DNA of 64,000 bases from Afipia birgiae 34632 (lineage in GTDB: Bacteria; Pseudomonadota; Alphaproteobacteria; Rhizobiales; Xanthobacteraceae), in contig NZ_HG326652.1 in assembly GCF_000308295.2 (NCBI RefSeq), positions 267,337 to 331,336 on the forward strand, read 5' to 3'. This document shows, one piece after another, positions 1 to 9,840 of this stretch (within the stretch, counting starts at the first letter, position 1; each line of letters begins with the position of its first letter). The position numbers and the translations under genes are program-made. Under the pieces are notes generated by a model. That model had not been told where the DNA came from. It worked only from the letters and a program-made list of their open reading frames with translations, and made no database searches.

Positions 1-1
1 A

Positions 2-2572
2 GGCCAGAAGCCAACGATGAACGTTGTGTTCGTCATCGACACGTCAGGCAGCATGGGAAGCGGCGTGGGCTCGGGCATGGAGCTTGCAAAAGCTGCAGCC
101 ATCACCCTGCTGAACAACAGCTCGGTCGACTTTAACCAGATCATGGTGGTGAGCTTCGCCTCGACGGCGTCGAACAACACTCCGATTTGGGCTGATAAGG
201 CTGACGCAATTGCCTACATCAGCGGTTTGTCCGCAGACCATGAGACGGACTATGACGCCGCGCTGGCAAAGGTCACGTCAAACTGGGGTTCGGGCCCCAC
301 GCCGGCTGACCAGACAGTGGTGTACTTCATATCCGACGGCGAGCCGAATCAAGACAATGGAACGGGATCAGTCGGTATCGTCGGTGCGGAGAAAACGGCT
401 TGGGAGGTATTCCTGGCCAGCAAGGGTGTGGCTGCTTCCTACGCGGTTGGTATCAGCACCGGTGTAAACGATGCGGATCTCACACCGATCGCCTGGGCGC
501 CGGGCAACCCGGATCTGCCGCCGATGACCATCACCAGTGCCGGCGATCTTTCCTCCACGATCACCAGCTCACTGCCCGGCTCTGTTAGCGGAAATATCCT
601 GTCCAACGGCGATGGATTTGGCGCCGACGGCGGATATATCAAGTCGATCACTGTCAACGGCACCACCTACACGTTTGATGGCAACGCAACGATCACGACA
701 TCCAATGCGCCGGGTGCCGGTGACGTGATTAATGCCAACGGCAAGCAGATCACCATCACCACCGATCTCGGCGGCAAGCTGGTGTTCAATTTCGCTGCAA
801 ACGGCGCCAATCAGGCTGGCGAGTGGGACTACACGGCCCCCACCAACATCGCTGCGACGTCGGCTGAGACCTTTGCCTACACCCTTGTGGATGGTGACGG
901 CGATACGGTCGGTGCATCGCTCAACCTGACGGTGAACAACATCAATGCGGCACCATCTGGCACCAACAATACGTTGACGGTGCTGGAAGATCAGTCGCTG
1001 ACGCTCACGGCGGCTCATTTCGGGTTCTCCGACGCGGGTGATACGCCTGCGAGCGCTCTTCAGGCTGTCAAGATCACGACGCTTGAGACGGCTGGCTCTC
1101 TCAAGCTGAACGGCGTGGATGTCACGCTCGGTCAGGTAATTTCGGCCGCAGACATCAATGCTGGTCTCCTGACATTTACAGGTGCGCAGAACGCCAACGG
1201 CGCGGCCTATGCGAGCTTCACTTTCCAGGTGCAGGACAATGGCGGCACCGCCAATGGCGGTATCGATCTCGACCCAACGCCGAACACGATGACGATCAAT
1301 GTGACGGCTGTGAACGATACGCCGACGGCAAACATCGCGAACGCTAGCTACAATGCAACCGAGCAGACCAACCTGACGCTTGCCACCAACGGCGTGTCAC
1401 TGGGCTCAATCGGTGACATCGATGCAGGGAATAACGAGATTTCGGCCACCCTCTCCGTGACACAGGGAATCTTGACGGTTACTGCCGGAAACAGCAGCGT
1501 TAGCTCGATCAGCGGCAACGGCACGTCGGTGGTGACGATCACCGGCACCGTGACAGAGATAAATCGGCTGCTCGGGGGCATCGATAACGGCGGTGGATCT
1601 CCAGGTACGATTGTCTATCAGGCCGACCTCGATAATCCGGCTGCGACGACCACGCTTACGCTGACCGCCAACGATACTGGCGATACGGGCAGCGGAGGAG
1701 CGTTGACCGCCGTGGACACGGCAACGATTAATGTTGCTGCTGTTAACGACTCGCCCAATGCGAACAGCGACAGCATCATCGTCAACGTCGCGGCGTCCGA
1801 CGCGAGTGTTCTTGTAATGCCCGAACTGGTGCTGTTGCTCAACGACAGCGATCCTGAAAACTCGCCGCTGGATGTTACAGTGACAAGCTCGCTCAGCGGC
1901 CTTGCAAGTGTAAGCTTGGTCACCAATCCTGGATCACTCACGATCACCAACAATACCCAAAGCGGTTCTGGTAATGATGGCGACTGGGGAAGCTTTACCT
2001 ACACACTGACAGCTGGTGGACAGACAGACACCGCGACGGCATCGATATCGATCGATACTTCGGGCGCTCTTGATGGCAACGGAAACAACAACATCCTGTT
2101 CGATGCCAAAAGCAATGTCGGCTCGACGTTGAACGGCAATGGAGGAGACGACATTCTTTTTGGTGGCGGCGGAAACGACACGCTGAACGGCGGCGCGGAC
2201 GACGATGTTCTGGTCGGCGGGATCGGCAACGATATCCTTGACGGCGGAACAGGCCTTGATCGCTTCTTCTACAGCGAGACCGGTACGACCAATCAGGACA
2301 CGATCAACAACTACAACGGAACGGGCACCAGCAAGGACGTTATCGATCTCTCGGCCCTGCTGGATGCCACATTCGGACCTTCGTCCAACATTGATAATTT
2401 CATCAAGGTGACCGATACCGGTGCGAATGCCGTTGTGCAGATTGATGCCACGGGAACTGGAAATTTCACCAGTGGCGGGAACGTCGCGACGTTGACTGGC
2501 TACGGCACTGTTGGAAACATTGTCAGCGTCTATCTGGAGGGCGCTGAGCATCAGGTCCAGGTGACCGCATAA
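2..2572 (+). CDS. RTX adhesin with VWA domain, C-terminal part (5' end outside window)
   Basis: Surface or biofilm adhesin of the LapA/BapA type, probably exported by the type I secretion system encoded just downstream on the other strand. The frame is open to the left window edge, so this is the C-terminal part of a larger protein; the ATG at 17 lies inside the first VWA strand. Numbering from that ATG, the VWA domain (about 1-190) has a complete MIDAS: D8-x-S10-x-S12, T77 and D107 in ISDGEP. Cadherin/Bap-like repeats follow (about 310-690, with VNDTP-type joints). Glycine/aspartate RTX nonapeptides (GGNDTLNGG, GGIGNDILDGG) lie near 700-755, then a C-terminal secretion region of about 95 residues. 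The N-terminal retention module that LapG would cut is not in the window. Confidence 0.88.
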   Translation, partial: GQKPTMNVVFVIDTSGSMGSGVGSGMELAKAAAITLLNNSSVDFNQIMVVSFASTASNNTPIWADKADAIAYISGLSADHETDYDAALAKVTSNWGSGPTPADQTVVYFISDGEPNQDNGTGSVGIVGAEKTAWEVFLASKGVAASYAVGISTGVNDADLTPIAWAPGNPDLPPMTITSAGDLSSTITSSLPGSVSGNILSNGDGFGADGGYIKSITVNGTTYTFDGNATITTSNAPGAGDVINANGKQITITTDLGGKLVFNFAANGANQAGEWDYTAPTNIAATSAETFAYTLVDGDGDTVGASLNLTVNNINAAPSGTNNTLTVLEDQSLTLTAAHFGFSDAGDTPASALQAVKITTLETAGSLKLNGVDVTLGQVISAADINAGLLTFTGAQNANGAAYASFTFQVQDNGGTANGGIDLDPTPNTMTINVTAVNDTPTANIANASYNATEQTNLTLATNGVSLGSIGDIDAGNNEISATLSVTQGILTVTAGNSSVSSISGNGTSVVTITGTVTEINRLLGGIDNGGGSPGTIVYQADLDNPAATTTLTLTANDTGDTGSGGALTAVDTATINVAAVNDSPNANSDSIIVNVAASDASVLVMPELVLLLNDSDPENSPLDVTVTSSLSGLASVSLVTNPGSLTITNNTQSGSGNDGDWGSFTYTLTAGGQTDTATASISIDTSGALDGNGNNNILFDAKSNVGSTLNGNGGDDILFGGGGNDTLNGGADDDVLVGGIGNDILDGGTGLDRFFYSETGTTNQDTINNYNGTGTSKDVIDLSALLDATFGPSSNIDNFIKVTDTGANAVVQIDATGTGNFTSGGNVATLTGYGTVGNIVSVYLEGAEHQVQVTA

Positions 2573-2586
2573 AAGTCTCACTGCCA

Positions 2587-2631
2587 CATAGCAAAAGCCC
2601 GCCGGATCAACTCCGGCGGGCTTTTGCTATG
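2587..2631. terminator. Bidirectional terminator between adhesin and secretion operon
   Basis: A perfect 20-bp inverted repeat (2587-2606 and 2612-2631) with a 5-nt loop lies 14 bp after the adhesin stop. The GC-rich core is flanked by A-runs on one arm and T-runs on the other, so it can terminate transcripts from both strands. It separates the adhesin from the convergent secretion/protease operon. Confidence 0.85.
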
Positions 2632-2679
2632 GAAGGCTTGCTTAGAAGGCGAGTTGTCTGGCCTCGCCGCCGGCTGCGC

Positions 2680-3168
2680 CTATATCTTCTGCCCCGCCGG
2701 TCCGCCGCCAACGGTCACGCTGATGCGCTGCATCTCGGTGCGACCTCCGGGGTACCTGACCTCGATGGTCAGGATATCAATGCCGGAGAAGTCAGGCTTT
2801 GAGCGGTAGAACGCGATAAATCCAGGAACCTCGAGCGCAAGACATTGCTTGTAGTTGGTTGCGCTGACCTTGCCCCGCTTGATGCTCACGGCGCCGTTCG
2901 TTGGCGGTCTGACGAGACGGATGGCCGGTAATGTGCCGGACGTGCAGTCGGGCTGGACGTTGAGATAAACACCGACCTGAATGTCCTTCGCCGGCTGACC
3001 CTTGGCGGCGCGCTCGACCGTCTGTTCCTGTGCCGGGGCGGCAGAGCTTCCGCTGGCAACGAGAGTCAGAATTGCAAGGCAGCTTGCGACTGCGCGCCGG
3101 AGGTTGCCTTGAAACAAGTGTCTCGCGTCTGCTTCCACAATATCCCCGCTCGACCTGAACCGGTGCAA
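2680..3168 (-). CDS. Small secreted protein at the end of the LapG operon
   Basis: Not recognised. The reading frame gives 162 residues, but a hydrophobic signal segment (ASCLAILTLVASGSSAAPAQ) starts only near residue 27. The true start may therefore be internal, for example a TTG codon at about residue 18. The mature part of about 110 residues is beta-rich, has two cysteines (in DCTSG and KQCLAL) and ends in a glycine-rich tail. It is the last gene after the LapG-like protease on the same strand, about 150 bp downstream. Its place suggests a periplasmic or envelope accessory of the adhesin system; that is inference from position only. Confidence 0.65.
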   Translation of the reverse strand: MHRFRSSGDIVEADARHLFQGNLRRAVASCLAILTLVASGSSAAPAQEQTVERAAKGQPAKDIQVGVYLNVQPDCTSGTLPAIRLVRPPTNGAVSIKRGKVSATNYKQCLALEVPGFIAFYRSKPDFSGIDILTIEVRYPGGRTEMQRISVTVGGGPAGQKI

Positions 3169-3317
3169 ATTGCGCCAGGCTCAACCCCCAGAAATGTATC
3201 ACGAAAGCATTTGCTTCGCATCGGGCCAGCCCGGTGGGCGAGGAAATTTTGACAGCGCGAAGACCGCTCTTCGGCCTCGAACGACCAATGTGTCGCCTGT
3301 CGCTTTGACAACGGCGC

Positions 3318-4388
3318 CTAGATCAAGACCGGCAGGGTTGCCGCGCCAGCAGCGGTGCCGACAATGGATGTGGCGGCACTGTCAGCAGCGGCCCCCCAAA
3401 CTGTCGTGGCGTCTTCGATGCCGACGGCCTCGGATGCCGGAGAAACCGTTTTGGCCTGCACGGTTCGCCGCTGTGACAGATAGGGAGATGCGAAAAGATT
3501 CACGCCGCCGTTGTCGAGGGCATAGAGAGGCTTGAAATGGCGCAGTTCATTGTCCGGCGCCAAGGCCGAGCTGCGGTTGTCGAGAACGGTCCATGCCTCG
3601 CCATTCCGGATCGCGAGGACCGCGTGATCCTCCCGGACATTTCGGTCGCGAACCAGAAGGACACGAAGATCCTGCTCCGGAACACCGGCTTCCCGCAACA
3701 CAACGTATTTTGCGATGGCGTAATCCTCGCAGTCACCACGGCCTGTGCCGAGCGACGCCAATGGCCCCGACCAGACGTCGATGGTTGCATGCTGTGCAAG
3801 GTCGCTCATGTATCGAATGGCCGTATTGATGAGCCGGTTGGCGGTCTCAATTCTGGCGGCACCGCTTCGGGTGCGGACTTCGTCGGCGATCAGCAGGAAG
3901 CGTCGGGCCGCGTCGCTACAATCAGCACTGTTTGCCTTGCAATTTTCGACCTGTCGCAGATCGGCGTCGATATCAGCCTTCACCGCGCGCCATTTACGCC
4001 AAAGGACACCTTCCGGCGCCCGGAATGTAAACAGACCGAACGGCTCATTCGTGCTCTGCAATGTCCGTTCCGTATTGATCAGCTCGGCCGGGGCATCGGA
4101 TAACACGTCTCCGCTTGTGACGGATGCCAGGCGAATTGGTTCGTCCACTTTTGGCTTGCCGTCGAGTTTCGCCAGAACGCTGTTGATCGAGAAGAACCGC
4201 GCGCCATCAGTCGGCACGCGAATGGGCGGCGACGGTGGCGCCATCATTGAGGGCGTCACCAGATCGTCGAAAATATACTTCCTCGGCTTGGCCTTTGATG
4301 CGGCTTCGCCGGGAAAGGCGCTGACCGCCAAAACCGCGAGGCCAATAATCGCCCCTGTAACGGTACGCGCCGCCGGAAAACTCGCCAT
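3318..4388 (-). CDS. lapG: LapG-type periplasmic transglutaminase-like cysteine protease
   Basis: Bacterial transglutaminase-like cysteine proteinase (BTLCP, PF06035 type), 356 residues. In Pseudomonas, LapG cuts the N-terminal anchor of the LapA adhesin and releases biofilm cells when c-di-GMP falls. A signal peptide (about 1-30, ending PGEAA) places it in the periplasm. The catalytic triad is readable: C220 in GRGDCEDYA, H255 in REDHAVLA and D270 in TVLDNRS. The start is supported by AGGGG about 9 nt upstream. It follows the HlyD-family gene by 229 bp on the same strand. Its probable substrate is the adhesin encoded at the left edge. The inner-membrane receptor LapD, which normally sequesters LapG, is not nearby. 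Confidence 0.85.
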   Translation of the reverse strand: MASFPAARTVTGAIIGLAVLAVSAFPGEAASKAKPRKYIFDDLVTPSMMAPPSPPIRVPTDGARFFSINSVLAKLDGKPKVDEPIRLASVTSGDVLSDAPAELINTERTLQSTNEPFGLFTFRAPEGVLWRKWRAVKADIDADLRQVENCKANSADCSDAARRFLLIADEVRTRSGAARIETANRLINTAIRYMSDLAQHATIDVWSGPLASLGTGRGDCEDYAIAKYVVLREAGVPEQDLRVLLVRDRNVREDHAVLAIRNGEAWTVLDNRSSALAPDNELRHFKPLYALDNGGVNLFASPYLSQRRTVQAKTVSPASEAVGIEDATTVWGAAADSAATSIVGTAAGAATLPVLI

Positions 4389-4617
4389 GATAACGCCCCT
4401 GCATCCCGGGAGCGTCGGCCAGCCATGAAGCTGATCCCGTTCCCGTGTGATGGGGCGATCATTGAATGGGGGCGGCTAGCGCAGCGTTAAACGGCGCGGA
4501 TGGCGGAAGGTATTCTCCGCCGCAGAGTGAAAGGGGAGAAACAGAATACCTAGAATTTGAAGCATCGCTGATGTGTAACGCAGCGTTAATGCTGATTATT
4601 TCGTTACCGAAAGGCCT

Positions 4618-5868
4618 TCAACGCTCGCGAAGAGCTTCATCGCGAAGCATGCGGGCGGGCTTGACAATATAATCGAGCACCGATTTCGCACCGGTCAGGA
4701 TTTCGACGGTGGAGACCATGCCGGGAATAATCGGAAGCGGAGTTTCCGCCGTTCCGAGATGGTTCTTGTCTGTCCGGACCATAACTCGATAAAACGTTTC
4801 GCCTTTCTCACCCCGCTCGGGTTTGTCGTCGGCGATCGTATCTGCGCTGATGCGCTCAACCTTCCCCTTCAGAGAGCCATAGACCGACGAATCGTACGCG
4901 GTGATCTTGACCACGGCATCCTGACCGGCCCTGATAAAAGCGATGTCCTGCGGACGAATCCGGCCCTCGACAAGCAGGCTGTCGTCCAGCGGAACAATAT
5001 CCATCAGGTTGGCGCCCGGCTGAACCACTGCCCCCACCGTGGTCACGTTCAGCTTGTTGACAATGCCGTTAACCGGAGACTTGAGGTCGGCGCGGCGGAC
5101 GCGATCCTGCGCTGACTTGATATTCTCTTCCAGCACAGCCAGATCGCCGCGGGATTTGGCCAGATCCTCCTCAGACTGTGACCGGAAGGCAGTCTTGATA
5201 TTTGTGATGCGCGACTGCGTTTCGGCAAGCTGTCCACGGATTTCACTGGCCTGTCGTTCGAGGCGCAGCATCTCAATCTCGGGGACGACTTTCTGCGCAT
5301 AGAGGTTGCGGGTGATTTCCACCTCGCGGTTGAGCAGTTTGAGTGAGGCGGCAAGCCTGGTTTCCTGCTGCGCCAGAACGTCGATGTCCTGCGATATTTT
5401 CTTCACGCGCGCAGCGAACAGGTTCTGTTCGGTCTCGACGATTTGAGGCGCGAGCTTGACGAGCTCTTCGGAGAAGACGGGCTTTTCAGCGCCGATCACT
5501 TCAGCCTGAAGACGCGCGACACGCGCAGCATTTGACGCACGCCGTTCTCGCACCTCGCCAAGGTCGGCTGAGAACTTTGTATCGTCGATCCTCATCAGCA
5601 CCTGGCCCTGCTTTACGATATCTCCTTCCCGCACCAGAATTTCCAGGACAAGACCGCCTTCGAGACTTTGCAGGACCTGGGTCTGGCGGGAGGAAATTAC
5701 CCGTCCGTTGCCGCGTTTGACTTCGTCGAGGACAGCAAAATGCGCCCAGACGACTCCAGCCACGAGAAGCGCCAATGTACACAGCAGGACCAGCCGCGAC
5801 GTACGCGGCGTGCGCAGCTCCACCGCAGCCCGAATATCGTTTGCGAAGGCGAAGTCAGACTGCTGCAT
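4618..5868 (-). CDS. Type I secretion membrane fusion protein, HlyD/LapC family
   Basis: Periplasmic adaptor (416 residues) linking the inner-membrane ABC exporter to the TolC-like outer membrane channel. It has a short cytoplasmic N-terminus, one membrane segment (about 25-47), a split lipoyl/biotinyl-like domain (EGGLVLEILVREGDIVKQGQ), a long coiled-coil region (about 110-270) and a C-terminal beta-barrel part, as in the type I HlyD family. Its start overlaps the end of the ABC transporter gene by 14 bp, so the two are translationally linked. Family membership is clear; the substrate (the RTX adhesin) is inferred from gene order. Confidence 0.9.
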   Translation of the reverse strand: MQQSDFAFANDIRAAVELRTPRTSRLVLLCTLALLVAGVVWAHFAVLDEVKRGNGRVISSRQTQVLQSLEGGLVLEILVREGDIVKQGQVLMRIDDTKFSADLGEVRERRASNAARVARLQAEVIGAEKPVFSEELVKLAPQIVETEQNLFAARVKKISQDIDVLAQQETRLAASLKLLNREVEITRNLYAQKVVPEIEMLRLERQASEIRGQLAETQSRITNIKTAFRSQSEEDLAKSRGDLAVLEENIKSAQDRVRRADLKSPVNGIVNKLNVTTVGAVVQPGANLMDIVPLDDSLLVEGRIRPQDIAFIRAGQDAVVKITAYDSSVYGSLKGKVERISADTIADDKPERGEKGETFYRVMVRTDKNHLGTAETPLPIIPGMVSTVEILTGAKSVLDYIVKPARMLRDEALRER

Positions 5869-8083
5869 TTGATTTCACGATGGGTTTGTCGAACCTCGGT
5901 GCTTCTGCTGGCCGCTTTGCACCCGCCTGAAGGTTGGCGAGAATGGTCTCTCGGGGGCCGTCGGCAACGAGCTTGCCCCGTTCAAATACCAGAATGCGAT
6001 TGACCAGCGACAGCAGGGAGGGGCGATGTGTGGAGACGATGATCGTCATGTCGGACATCGCGATCGATTTCAGGCGATCGAGGAATTCCGCCTCGCTGCG
6101 CACATCGAAGTGCGCGGTCGGCTCATCCATGAAAATGATCTTGGGTTTGCGGATCATGGCGCGTGCCAGGCCGATGGCCTGCTTTTGGCCACCGGAGAGA
6201 CTGCGGCCTCCTTCGGCGATCGGCATGTCATAGCCAAGGGGATGGCCGGCAATGAATTGCTCGACACCGGACAGGCGTGCGACTTCGATGACTTCCTCGT
6301 CGGTCGCTGACGGCTTTCCGAGAGTGATATTGTCGCGCAGCTTTCCGAAGAACAGGTCGGTGTCCTGCATCACGAAGCCAACGCCTGCGCGCAGGTCTGC
6401 CGGATCATACTGACGAGAATCGATACCATCGATGGCGATGCTGCCTTCGAGTGGTTCGTAGAATCCAGTCAGAAGGCGGCCGACCGTCGTTTTGCCTGAG
6501 CCGACGCGTCCGATGATCGCAACTCGCTCTCCGGGTGCAATCTTGAACGACACGTTTTCAAGCGCGCTCTCCTTGGTGCCGGGGTAGCGGAAGCTCACGT
6601 TGTCGAAAGTAACAGCGCCCTTGTCGATCTTCCGGGTCACGAAGCTGCGCCCTGGAGGGCGTTCGCGTTCAAGCGTCATCAGCCTGTCGATCGAGCGCAG
6701 AGCGCTGATTGTCTGGGTGGCCCGGGTAATAACGGATGCGAGGCTCGAGATCGGGGCCAGCACACGACCGGACAGCATGTTCGCGGCGATCAAGGCGCCC
6801 ATGGTGATCTTGCCGTCAAGGATCAGGAAGACACCGATCACCACCAGCAACATGCTCGTAATCTGTTGAGCGGAGCTCGAAATCGTCAGCGCCAGGGATG
6901 ACCAGAAATGGACATCTTCGCCCGAACGCGCTGTTGCTGCGACGGATCGCTCCCACAGGGTCTGCATGCGAGATTCGGCGCCAGCCGCGCGAACGGTTTC
7001 GATGCCTGACAGCGATTCGATAAGCACGCCATGCCGCGCCGCCGATTCCGCCTGCAGCCGCTTCATTGCGCGGTCAAGCGGGCGCTGCAGAACGAAGCCG
7101 GTCGCGATAACGATCGGCAACATCAGCAAGGGGATCCATGCGAGCGGACCGGCAATAACAAAGAGTATGCCGATAAATATCATGGCGAAGATCAGGTCAG
7201 TGGCCGCGACCACCGTGCCTGATGTGAAGAATTCCCTGACTGAATCGAAATCCCTCATTTGGTTGGCGAGAATGCCAACAGACGCCGGTCTGTTGGCCAT
7301 TTTCACCGCGAGGATATGCTCGAAAATATTGGCTGCGAGCACGACATCGATCTTCTTGCCCGTCAGATCCACAATTCTGCTTCGGACAATCCGGATGACA
7401 AAATCGAAAACAATTGCGAGACCAAGGCCGACAGCAAGGGCAACAAGAGACGGGATCGCGCCGTTCGGGACAACGCGGTCGTAGACATTCATCGTGAACA
7501 GCGGCGCAGCCAGGGCGAGCAAGTTGACGAGGAGCGCCGCAAGCGCGACGTGTCCGTAGTTCGATCCGAATTTGCGGACGACCGACCAGAACCAGTGTGA
7601 CTGAGGGAGATCACCCGCGGCAACGGTGCGCGCATCGGCGGTTGCCGCCGGTTTGACCAGAAACGCATAGCCAGAATAGAGCGATGCAAGCCCGGAAACG
7701 GTGAGATTTTTTGTCGCGTCAGGGCGCTCCGGGTCGATGACATGAGCCATTTCACCGGTTTCATCCAGGCCGGTCATGATCAACGGCATGCCGTCCTTCA
7801 GGATCAGCAAGACCGGTAACACGAGGGCCGGAATATCGGAGAGCGCGCGTTTGACCGGCTCGACCTCTAACCCGGCGCGCAAGCCCGCACGTTCGACCAG
7901 CGTGGCTGTCAACCGGCCGTTGATGATCGGCAGGCCGGCTATCAAGGCTTCGCGGCTGATGGATCGCCCGTGAAAACTGGCGAGATAGACCAGCGCTGCC
8001 GCGAGCGGATCCCTTAAGCGACCACTGGTGTCGGGCCCGCCTGGCATCGACGCATCTCGTTCAATAGCCGTTTCGGGTTTCAA
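5855..8083 (-). CDS. Type I secretion ABC transporter with C39-like domain, LapB/LssB type
   Basis: Inner-membrane ATPase/permease of a type I secretion system, 742 residues. The N-terminal part (about 20-150) has the size and position of a C39 peptidase domain but no cysteine at the catalytic place, so it is a substrate-docking C39-like domain, as in exporters of large RTX adhesins. Transmembrane segments occupy about 165-450. The nucleotide-binding domain has Walker A (GRVGSGKTT, near 525), the signature LSGGQKQ (near 627), Walker B (IIFMDEPTA) and an H-loop (VSTHRPS). It overlaps the downstream HlyD gene and lies 164 bp after the TolC-like gene. Confidence 0.92.
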   Translation of the reverse strand: MKPETAIERDASMPGGPDTSGRLRDPLAAALVYLASFHGRSISREALIAGLPIINGRLTATLVERAGLRAGLEVEPVKRALSDIPALVLPVLLILKDGMPLIMTGLDETGEMAHVIDPERPDATKNLTVSGLASLYSGYAFLVKPAATADARTVAAGDLPQSHWFWSVVRKFGSNYGHVALAALLVNLLALAAPLFTMNVYDRVVPNGAIPSLVALAVGLGLAIVFDFVIRIVRSRIVDLTGKKIDVVLAANIFEHILAVKMANRPASVGILANQMRDFDSVREFFTSGTVVAATDLIFAMIFIGILFVIAGPLAWIPLLMLPIVIATGFVLQRPLDRAMKRLQAESAARHGVLIESLSGIETVRAAGAESRMQTLWERSVAATARSGEDVHFWSSLALTISSSAQQITSMLLVVIGVFLILDGKITMGALIAANMLSGRVLAPISSLASVITRATQTISALRSIDRLMTLERERPPGRSFVTRKIDKGAVTFDNVSFRYPGTKESALENVSFKIAPGERVAIIGRVGSGKTTVGRLLTGFYEPLEGSIAIDGIDSRQYDPADLRAGVGFVMQDTDLFFGKLRDNITLGKPSATDEEVIEVARLSGVEQFIAGHPLGYDMPIAEGGRSLSGGQKQAIGLARAMIRKPKIIFMDEPTAHFDVRSEAEFLDRLKSIAMSDMTIIVSTHRPSLLSLVNRILVFERGKLVADGPRETILANLQAGAKRPAEAPRFDKPIVKSNAAV

Positions 8084-8247
8084 GGGTTGTTGTCCTGCCA
8101 GGGGTCAATGCGTCATCCTAGCCCGGTCGGTTAAAAAGATAAGAAAACCTTAATATTAAGACTAATGCCGGAGCGCTCTCGCCCCACATTGATGCCCGCA
8201 CCAAGATTCCGTTTTCAGCAATAAAATCAATACGTTGTCTGGGCGCC

Positions 8248-9822
8248 TCAGCGCCCGGGTTGCGCCCCGATGCTTGGCCATTTCGATGCGGCGTCGATCA
8301 GCTCCTGCGCGGGATTTGAGCCCTGCCAGCGTCCTGAAAAACTGTCGCTTTCGGGTGCCTGGACAGGTCCGGTCGCAGACGCGTAATTGAGCGCCGGGAC
8401 TGGTTCGACCCGCATAACGGGCAAAGGCTCCGAGCCTGAGATCGGCGTACGGAGAATGATAGGCGGCAATTTCGTAGGAAACAGACCGAACGGCTCAACC
8501 TCGAGCGGCGAAGCATCCGCCGGGGGCGGTGCCTTCACATACTCGATCAGTCCGCCCATCGCAGCAAGCAACTGATAGTCGGCGAACACTGCAACGCTTT
8601 GCGAAGAGACCAGCGAGACGAACCCGTTAAACAGCTGGTTCTGACCGTTCAGCAGATCGACCAGTGAGCGTTGACCGAGTTCATATTCCTTCTGATAGGA
8701 GACGATGACTTTCCGATCGGATGCGATCTGCCGCTGCAAAGCTGCAATTCTATCGGCGGTCAGCGTGCGCGCCGCCCAGGCCTTGTCGATCGATTCAACT
8801 GCGTCCCGCTGAAGGCGTGCATGCCGCATCGTTCCTTCAACATATCGTTCCGCCATTTCGGAGCGGCGCCATGCATCCTGGCCGCCGCGGAAGATATCCC
8901 AGCTCACCACGACTTTTCCGCTCACATCCTCGCGCTTGCCAACATAGGAGTTGGCATCAATGCCCGATGCCGCGCGGCCTTCGAGATATACGTTCGGAAC
9001 GAAAGCGCCGGACGTGCTGCGGAATGCATACTTCGCCGCGCGGGCATCCGCCTCTGCGGCTTGAATGGTGGGATTGAATTTGATCGCGACTGCGAGCGAC
9101 TCGTCCTTCGTTCTGGGAAGCCCTGCAAGACGGCCCGGATTGCGCAGGTTGAATGGTTCAAGGCCAACGGACTTGCGATACTTGGCGCGAGCCTCGTCCA
9201 GGCTCTGGCGGAATCCTGCGAGCGTTGCGACTGCGTTTTCGACACGCTCACGCGTTTGCTCGAGATCGCCTTCGCCCGCGCGGCCGCCGTTGAAGCGAGC
9301 CTGCACATTTCCAAACAGGCTGCGATGGACCCGAACGTTGTCCTCGGCGATCGTAATCAGGCGGGTGTAGCGAATGACATCGATGTAGGCCTCGGCAGCG
9401 TCGAGGGCCAGCAATTCGGTTCTTTCATGGACGCGCGCCGCAGCCGCGTTCACGCGTGCAGACTGCCGCCAGATTTCGTTCAGGGACGTAAATCCGTCGA
9501 AAATCAGCTGGCGGCCGACGATCGAAACGTCTCGGCCGTTTCGCCAAGTGTCGTTGCCCAGCGGTGCGGGGACAACCTGCTGATTGAAGCGTTCCGGACC
9601 GGCACGAGCTTCGACTCGGACCTGCGGCAGCAGCGTGGATTGTTGCTGGCGTAACTCGGATTCAGTGGCGCGGCGGTTGGCTGCTGCCTCTCCAACTCCC
9701 GGGTGAGTGGCGATAGCTTGCTTCAAAGCATCATTGATTGAAAACGCCGCTTGCCCGAAAGCCATTGGGGAAAGCGAGCAGCCCAGCAAGAAAGCTGGAA
9801 CGGCGAAAACTAATGCACGCAT
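8248..9822 (-). CDS. TolC-family outer membrane channel of the type I secretion system
   Basis: Outer membrane factor that completes the secretion channel, about 524 residues. The start at 9822 is preferred over the ATG at 9840 because AGGGGA lies 7 nt before it and the signal peptide (MRALVFAVPAFLLGCSLSP, cut near FGQ-AAF) begins there. Two long TolC-like helical repeats follow, with typical segments such as SELRQQQSTLLPQVRVEA and the conserved QKEYELGQRSLVDLLN near the C-terminal hairpin. It is the first gene of the minus-strand operon. A proline-rich tail of about 90 residues after the channel domain is unusual but occurs in this family. Confidence 0.9.
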   Translation of the reverse strand: MRALVFAVPAFLLGCSLSPMAFGQAAFSINDALKQAIATHPGVGEAAANRRATESELRQQQSTLLPQVRVEARAGPERFNQQVVPAPLGNDTWRNGRDVSIVGRQLIFDGFTSLNEIWRQSARVNAAAARVHERTELLALDAAEAYIDVIRYTRLITIAEDNVRVHRSLFGNVQARFNGGRAGEGDLEQTRERVENAVATLAGFRQSLDEARAKYRKSVGLEPFNLRNPGRLAGLPRTKDESLAVAIKFNPTIQAAEADARAAKYAFRSTSGAFVPNVYLEGRAASGIDANSYVGKREDVSGKVVVSWDIFRGGQDAWRRSEMAERYVEGTMRHARLQRDAVESIDKAWAARTLTADRIAALQRQIASDRKVIVSYQKEYELGQRSLVDLLNGQNQLFNGFVSLVSSQSVAVFADYQLLAAMGGLIEYVKAPPPADASPLEVEPFGLFPTKLPPIILRTPISGSEPLPVMRVEPVPALNYASATGPVQAPESDSFSGRWQGSNPAQELIDAASKWPSIGAQPGR

Positions 9823-9840
9823 CCGGGAATCCCCTAGCAC

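Noticed and set aside
8671-9654. Long plus-strand frame (327 codons) inside the TolC-like gene
   Set aside because: It lies wholly antisense to a well-supported gene, has no recognisable motif and reflects GC-rich third positions.
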